Of a stretch of DNA of 64,000 nt, positions 59,991 through 64,000 are shown piece by piece. The notes under the pieces were generated by a model, which searched no databases, was not told the origin of the DNA, and saw nothing but the letters and a program-made list of their open reading frames with translations. The stretch spans positions 1 to 64,000 of the forward strand of contig NZ_JAJBQV010000002.1 of assembly GCF_020539865.1 (NCBI RefSeq), written 5' to 3'. Position numbers and translations under genes: made by a program. This DNA comes from Megasphaera elsdenii (GTDB lineage Bacteria > Bacillota > Negativicutes > Veillonellales > Megasphaeraceae). Each line of letters starts with the position of its first letter. The first letter of the stretch is position 1.

Positions 59991-60887
59991 TTATGCAGTC
60001 AGCTGGGAAAGTCTGTATTGGACAGGACTCTTCCAACCTAGTTTTTCTTTAATCCTTTGCTCATTGTAGTATTTAATATATCGTTCAATACTCGATTTAA
60101 GTTCTTCGTAACTATAGTAGACTACACCATAGTACATTTCCTGTTTCATTAAGCCAAAGAAATTTTCCATAACAGCATTATCAAAACAATTTTCTTTTCG
60201 TGACATGCTCTGGAAGATTCGTTCTTTCTTAAGGCTTTCGCCATAGCTCTTCATCTGATAAGCCCATCCCCTATCAGAGTGGAATGTCCTTCGATAGGGG
60301 CAATCCTCTGTTATTTTAATAGCTTCAGCCTGGGCATCCAGTATATTCTTGGCTGAAGGATGTTTCCCAATCCGATAGCTGATGATTTCACCGTTATACA
60401 TATCCATAAAAGAATCAAGATAAAGCTTATGTACGGTCATATGGCCCTGTGTACCTACTTCATAATATTTAAATTCTGAAGTGTCGGTCGTAATCTTCTG
60501 GTATGGCATATTCGTCTTGAAACGACGGTGTATTCTATTCGGAGAAGCTTTTCCCACCTTGCCTTTATAGGAATTGTATTTACGGCTCTTTCGAGTAAAA
60601 GAAATTACCGTAAGGCCCAACTTCTGCAGGATACGTTGAACTTTCTTTTTGTTTACGCAAATCCCCTGGTTCTTTAGAGCAGCAGTCATACGCCAATAGC
60701 CATAATTTTCATGCTGTCTATGGATTTCCTGTATTTTATTTCTCTAATCCTTGATTAGGATTCTTGCGATCCAAGCGCTTCTGCCAATACATATAAGTCG
60801 CTTTGGGCATTTGGGTATAAGAGAGAAGTTCTTTCAATCTGAATGATCCTCGGAGACTGCTGATGACTTTCGCAACTCTCTCATTTT
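59991..60887 (-). pseudogene. IS transposase OrfB (DDE), frameshifted
   Basis: The DDE transposase half of the IS. The downstream frame (from the ATG at 60689) has the rve core: TDTSEFKYYEVG (first Asp), FHSDRGWAYQ (second Asp) and MSRKENCFDNAVMENFFG (Glu). Upstream, in another frame of the minus strand, RLKELLSYTQMPKATYMYW is the typical OrfB N-terminus; it continues to near 60743. The two parts are joined if one T near 60739-60741 is removed, so OrfB carries a one-base insertion. The usual -1 frameshift from OrfA would occur near the AAAAATG at 60880-60886. Confidence 0.75.
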
Positions 60888-61427
60888 TGTTTCGTCCTCC
60901 AAACGCAATCTCCTCAACTCTTTTAAAAAGGCATTCTCCAAACGAAGTTTTTGAAGTTCGCCTTCTAGTTCTCTGATATATTCAACGTTGGCGTCGACTA
61001 CCGTCTGCTTACCCTGAGACTTCGTCTTTCTAACTCGCATTTTACGCAAAATACTCTTCCTGCCTTTCTTATGTGGCATTAGCGCACCCGGTCCAGTATT
61101 TTTATAATCTCTGACCCACTTTGCAATTATACTTGGATTGTTGATTCCCATTCGAAGCGCTAATTTCTGATATGACACTTTCCCTGTTAAATAACACTGT
61201 ACCACAGAAAGCTTTGCACTGAAAGAGTAAAATCTATGAGACTCCAATCGTTTTAATCCGGTATTACCGAAGTTGTTGTAAGCAGCAACCCATCTTTTTA
61301 ACTGACTGCTACTTGCCATACCATACTTATGTGCAATAAAATTATAGCTCCCTTGATTTTTTAAATACTCTAATACCAGTTTTTTCTTAAATTCATAACT
61401 GTGTTTTATCATAAAATTGACCCCCAA
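60834..61427 (-). CDS. IS3-family transposase OrfA (helix-turn-helix)
   Basis: A 197-residue OrfA protein with two predicted helix-turn-helix parts (about 10-50, YNFIAHKYGMASSSQLKRWV, and 60-105, KVSYQKLALRMGINNPSIIAKWV) that bind the IS ends, and a coiled-coil leucine zipper at the C-terminus (ELEGELQKLRLENAFLKELRRLR). The long form with a doubled HTH is typical of the IS150 group. The reading frame overlaps OrfB in the -1 frame. It looks intact. Confidence 0.88.
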   Translation of the reverse strand: MGVNFMIKHSYEFKKKLVLEYLKNQGSYNFIAHKYGMASSSQLKRWVAAYNNFGNTGLKRLESHRFYSFSAKLSVVQCYLTGKVSYQKLALRMGINNPSIIAKWVRDYKNTGPGALMPHKKGRKSILRKMRVRKTKSQGKQTVVDANVEYIRELEGELQKLRLENAFLKELRRLRLEDETKMRELRKSSAVSEDHSD

Positions 61428-61468
61428 TCGTTAGATGTTAGGTCTAACAATTGGGGGTCAGCTCATTT

Positions 61469-61486
61469 AAGGCAGCCTCTTTTTAT
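61469..61486. terminator. Right half of the split terminator
   Basis: GGCAGCCTCTTTTTA (61471-61485), the partner of the arm at 59907-59921. It stands just after the trpA stop on the minus strand. Confidence 0.85.
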
Positions 61487-62262
61487 TATCCCCGAATCGT
61501 AGCTTCTTTCATGGCTTTGACGTAGTCATAGATATGGGGAGCGGCATCGTCACCGTATTTAGCAATGATTTTGACGATAGCACTGCCTACGATGACGCCG
61601 TCCGCGACGCGGCCGATTTTTCCGGCCTGTTCCATCGTGTTGATGCCGAAGCCGACAGCGCACGGTACGTCTGTGACTTCTTTAGCCGTATCGACGATTT
61701 CTTTGAGATCGGTCTTGATTTCCGTCCGCGTCCCGGTGACCCCCAGAGAAGAAACGATGTACAGGAATCCTTCGCCGACGTTGGCGATTTTCTGGATACG
61801 GTCTTTTGACGTCGGTGCAATCATGGAAATGATGTCGATGCCATGCGCTTTAGCAGCAGCGGCACATTCATCGCGTTCTTCAAAAGGCATATCCGGGATG
61901 ATAATGCCGTCCATACCGGTTTTCTGGCAGCGGGCAAAGAATTTCTCAGCGCCGTAATGGAAGACAGGGTTGAGATAAGTCAAAAAGACCAAGGGAATCT
62001 GCGTTTCCTTGCGGACCCGTTCAACTAAGGCGAAGACGTCATCAATGCGCGTACCGCCTTTTAAAGCCCGCAGGTCCGCTTCCTGAATGACGATGCCTTC
62101 GGCAATAGGATCTGAAAAGGGGATGCCGATTTCAATGAGATCGGCTCCGGCTTTTTCCATAGTCATGATATATTCATACGTCTTGTCCAGTGACGGATCA
62201 CCTGCTGTCAAAAATCCGATAAATGCTTTGCCGTTCTTAAAGGCGTTGCCAATCTTACTCAT
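61486..62262 (-). CDS. trpA: Tryptophan synthase alpha subunit
   Basis: A 258-residue (beta/alpha)8 barrel that cleaves indole-3-glycerol phosphate to indole and glyceraldehyde-3-phosphate. The catalytic Glu is in [17 protein letters not shown], the catalytic Asp in [23 protein letters not shown] and [11 protein letters not shown] are the phosphate-binding loops. Start at 62262 (GGGAGGGA upstream), overlapping trpB by 8 bp. Its natural terminator has been split by the IS. Confidence 0.95.
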   Translation of the reverse strand: MSKIGNAFKNGKAFIGFLTAGDPSLDKTYEYIMTMEKAGADLIEIGIPFSDPIAEGIVIQEADLRALKGGTRIDDVFALVERVRKETQIPLVFLTYLNPVFHYGAEKFFARCQKTGMDGIIIPDMPFEERDECAAAAKAHGIDIISMIAPTSKDRIQKIANVGEGFLYIVSSLGVTGTRTEIKTDLKEIVDTAKEVTDVPCAVGFGINTMEQAGKIGRVADGVIVGSAIVKIIAKYGDDAAPHIYDYVKAMKEATIRG

Positions 62263-63439
62263 GTAAGTCCCTCCCTTTATATCTTGCAATGGCGGCGACG
62301 TCTTTATCACCGCGGCCGGACAAGCAGACGATGATGATGTCGTCCTTGCTCATCTTCGGTGCTATCTGCATGGCTTCATAGACGGCGTGGGCGCTTTCGA
62401 TGGCACAGATGATGCCTTCCGTCCGGGCTAAGTATTCAAAGGCTTCGACAGCTTCGTCGTCCTTGACCGGTACATACTGGGCGCGGCCCGTCTGATGGAG
62501 ATAAGCATGTTCCGGCCCGATACCCGGATAGTCGAGGCCGGCCGAAATGGAATAGACTTCGTCGATCTGACCGTCTTCATTCTGGCAGAAAATGGACTTC
62601 ATGCCATGGAAGATACCCACTTCCCCTTTGGCGATAGTCGCTGCATGGAGCTTGGTATCGATGCCCTTGCCAGCGGCTTCGCAACCGATGAGTTTAACGT
62701 CTTTATCACCGATGAAGTGGTAGAACATGCCCATAGCATTGCTGCCACCGCCGACGCAGGCCAGGACAGCGGAAGGCAATTTCCCTTCCCGTTCGAGAAT
62801 CTGCTGACGCGCTTCCTTGCTGATAACGGACTGGAAGTCGCGGACCATCATCGGGAACGGATGAGGACCCATAGTCGAACCGATGACGTAGTGTGTATCG
62901 TCGACACGGCTGACCCATTCGCGCATAGCTTCGTTGACAGCATCTTTGAGGACTCGCGAACCCGATGTGACAGCGTGGACTTTAGCCCCTAAGAGTTCCA
63001 TGCGGTAGACGTTCAATGCCTGGCGGATCGTGTCTTCTTCCCCCATGAACACTTCACATTCCAAGCCTAAGAAAGCCGCTGCCGTCGCCGTAGCGACGCC
63101 GTGCTGACCGGCACCGGTTTCGGCGATGACCCGCGTCTTACCCATCTTTTTGGCCAACAGGCACTGACCCAAGGCGTTGTTGATCTTATGGGCACCCGTA
63201 TGATTCAAGTCTTCGCGTTTCAAGTAGACCTTGGCGCCGCCCAAGTCTTTGGTCATCCGTTCGGCATAGTAAAGCAGAGACGGCCGGTTGGCATAATTGT
63301 CGAGCAAATCTTTCAATTCAGCCTGGAAATCGGGATCATTCTTATAATGGCGGTAGGCTTTTTCCAAACGCTGGATTTCATTCATCAATGTTTCCGGTAT
63401 GTATTGACCGCCGAAGGGGCCAAATCTTCCTGTACTCAT
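62255..63439 (-). CDS. trpB: Tryptophan synthase beta subunit
   Basis: A 394-residue PLP enzyme joining indole and serine into tryptophan. The PLP Lys is in [39 protein letters not shown] and CLSGRGDKD are TrpB1-type motifs. Start at 63439 with AGGAGG 7 bp upstream. It forms an alpha2beta2 complex with TrpA. The gene lies 4 bp after trpF. Confidence 0.96.
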   Translation of the reverse strand: MSTGRFGPFGGQYIPETLMNEIQRLEKAYRHYKNDPDFQAELKDLLDNYANRPSLLYYAERMTKDLGGAKVYLKREDLNHTGAHKINNALGQCLLAKKMGKTRVIAETGAGQHGVATATAAAFLGLECEVFMGEEDTIRQALNVYRMELLGAKVHAVTSGSRVLKDAVNEAMREWVSRVDDTHYVIGSTMGPHPFPMMVRDFQSVISKEARQQILEREGKLPSAVLACVGGGSNAMGMFYHFIGDKDVKLIGCEAAGKGIDTKLHAATIAKGEVGIFHGMKSIFCQNEDGQIDEVYSISAGLDYPGIGPEHAYLHQTGRAQYVPVKDDEAVEAFEYLARTEGIICAIESAHAVYEAMQIAPKMSKDDIIIVCLSGRGDKDVAAIARYKGRDLHE

Positions 63440-63443
63440 GTAG

Positions 63444-64000
63444 TTACCTCCTGTAAGCACGTACTTGTGCCATGAATCGTTTCATTTTTTCTTTATCTTT
63501 CACACCATCTGTCTCAATGCCGCTGCTCACATCCAAGGCAAAGGGATGGAGCTTTGCCGCTTGAGAGGCATTGTCCGGATTGAGGCCGCCGGCCAGAAAG
63601 TACGGTTTGTCGATGTGGGCCAGCAAGGCCCAGTCGAAGCGATTCCCTGTCCCGCCGGCGCCGTGGTCGAGCAGGATGTAATCGGCCCGGCTTTGCTGGG
63701 CCTGCCGGATATCGCCTTCACTGACGATGGAAAAAGCTTTGATGACCGGGACTTGCAACGATTGTCGGACGGCGTCGATCATGGCGTCGTCCTCCTGACC
63801 ATGAAGCTGGACAATCTGAATCGTACCCGCTGCAACCAGCTTTCCCATATGTTCCAGGCTGTCATCGACGAAGACGCCGACAGTCAGGATGGACGGGGCC
63901 AGGTCCTTGCGCAAGGCTGCCGCCTGGTCATCGCTGACGCGACGCTTCTGGCCGGCAAAGACGAAGCCGGCGTAATCAGGATGAAGTTCATTGGCCCAGG
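63444..64000 (-). CDS. trpF: Phosphoribosylanthranilate isomerase (cut by the window edge)
   Basis: The frame is open to the right edge, so the 5' end lies beyond position 64000; at least 185 residues are visible. [16 protein letters not shown] near the N-terminal side, [38 protein letters not shown] and [11 protein letters not shown] are TrpF signatures (catalytic Asp in LLDHG). It is a (beta/alpha)8 barrel for step 3 of tryptophan synthesis. Gene order trpF-trpB-trpA suggests the remaining trp genes lie upstream, outside the window. Confidence 0.94.
   Translation of the reverse strand, partial: WANELHPDYAGFVFAGQKRRVSDDQAAALRKDLAPSILTVGVFVDDSLEHMGKLVAAGTIQIVQLHGQEDDAMIDAVRQSLQVPVIKAFSIVSEGDIRQAQQSRADYILLDHGAGGTGNRFDWALLAHIDKPYFLAGGLNPDNASQAAKLHPFALDVSSGIETDGVKDKEKMKRFMAQVRAYRR

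Larger units (their letters stand above)
59930..61465 (-). mobile_element. IS3-family (IS150-group-like) insertion sequence
   Basis: A 1,536-bp element with imperfect terminal inverted repeats of about 25 bp: TGATGTGACCCC then AAAAAGTTAGACCT on the left, TGAGCTGACCCCC then AATTGTTAGACCT on the right (read inward). A 3-bp target duplication TTT lies at 59927-59929 and 61466-61468. It encodes OrfA and OrfB on the minus strand. Removing it with one TTT restores a 13-bp hairpin with loop CCATTTAA, of the same family as at 14618 and 20981. Confidence 0.92.

Overview
The window looks like a chromosomal segment of a diderm Firmicute of the class Negativicutes, most like Megasphaera. The grounds are family-level. 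Firmicute-type cell biology genes (whiA-yvcK-rapZ, divIVA-ylmH-sepF-ylmE-pgeF, T-box control) sit beside outer-membrane traits: an SLH-type protein, a secretin, and a phosphoethanolamine-transferase-like sulfatase-fold enzyme. HydE, a LarA-type lactate racemase and rubrerythrin point to an anaerobic, lactate-using fermenter. The genus is an inference; no search was run.

Layout. 1-0.4 kb: two strong tandem promoters fire leftwards into an rRNA-type leader, so an rRNA operon probably lies just outside the left edge. 0.4-2.7 kb: two paralogous amino-acid binding proteins flank a HAD phosphatase. 2.7-8.4 kb (minus): a secreted unknown, whiA, yvcK, rapZ, a Cof-type HAD and a small SLH-like protein. 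8.5-13.8 kb (minus): the division cluster divIVA-ylmH-sepF-yggS-pgeF and a B12-binding radical SAM protein. 14.0-16.7 kb: crcB, a repeat-rich gap, and a sodium:solute symporter behind a T-box leader with two terminator/antiterminator modules. 16.7-20.9 kb: a short secretin, a membrane partner, galE and pgi. 21.3-24.5 kb: an amino-acid ABC operon with two binding proteins and repeats before the permease. 24.7-29.2 kb: a cluster of small envelope and secreted unknowns with a NAGPA-type glycosidase, a polysaccharide deacetylase and a 2-hydroxyacid dehydrogenase. 29.4 kb: tRNA-Ser. 29.7-36.4 kb: hydE, uraA, ftsW-like, trmB, a dipeptide epimerase and a large HAD.

36.4-44.1 kb holds a complete compact histidine operon, hisZGDCBHAFIE. 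It has no histidinol-phosphatase, unless the adjacent HAD supplies it. 44.2-46.7 kb: a DUF951 protein, a three-gene HAAS/DUF1700 membrane cluster and rubrerythrin. 46.9-51.2 kb: an orphan response regulator, dacF, and a three-gene unit of a CpXC zinc-ribbon protein, a divergent macro domain and a methyltransferase fused to a CsoR-type metal-sensor domain. 51.3-51.8 kb: five tRNAs (Leu, Asp, Leu, Phe, Asp). 52.0-57.6 kb (plus): the EptA-like enzyme, a fused MEMO/AMMECR1 protein with its radical SAM partner, and larA. 57.9-59.9 kb: a cupin and a dicarboxylate/amino-acid symporter gene with an in-frame amber codon. 59.9-61.5 kb: an IS3-family element inserted into a terminator hairpin. 61.5-64 kb (minus): trpF (cut by the edge), trpB and trpA.

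The most unusual features are the methyltransferase-CsoR fusion operon, with metal ligands spaced exactly as in CsoR; the double T-box expression platform, which reads as phenylalanine-specific; the MEMO-AMMECR1 fusion gene, whose ribosome-binding site is buried in a 21-bp terminator-like hairpin; and the exactly reconstructable IS insertion. Most intergenic gaps carry members of a few dispersed hairpin repeat families.
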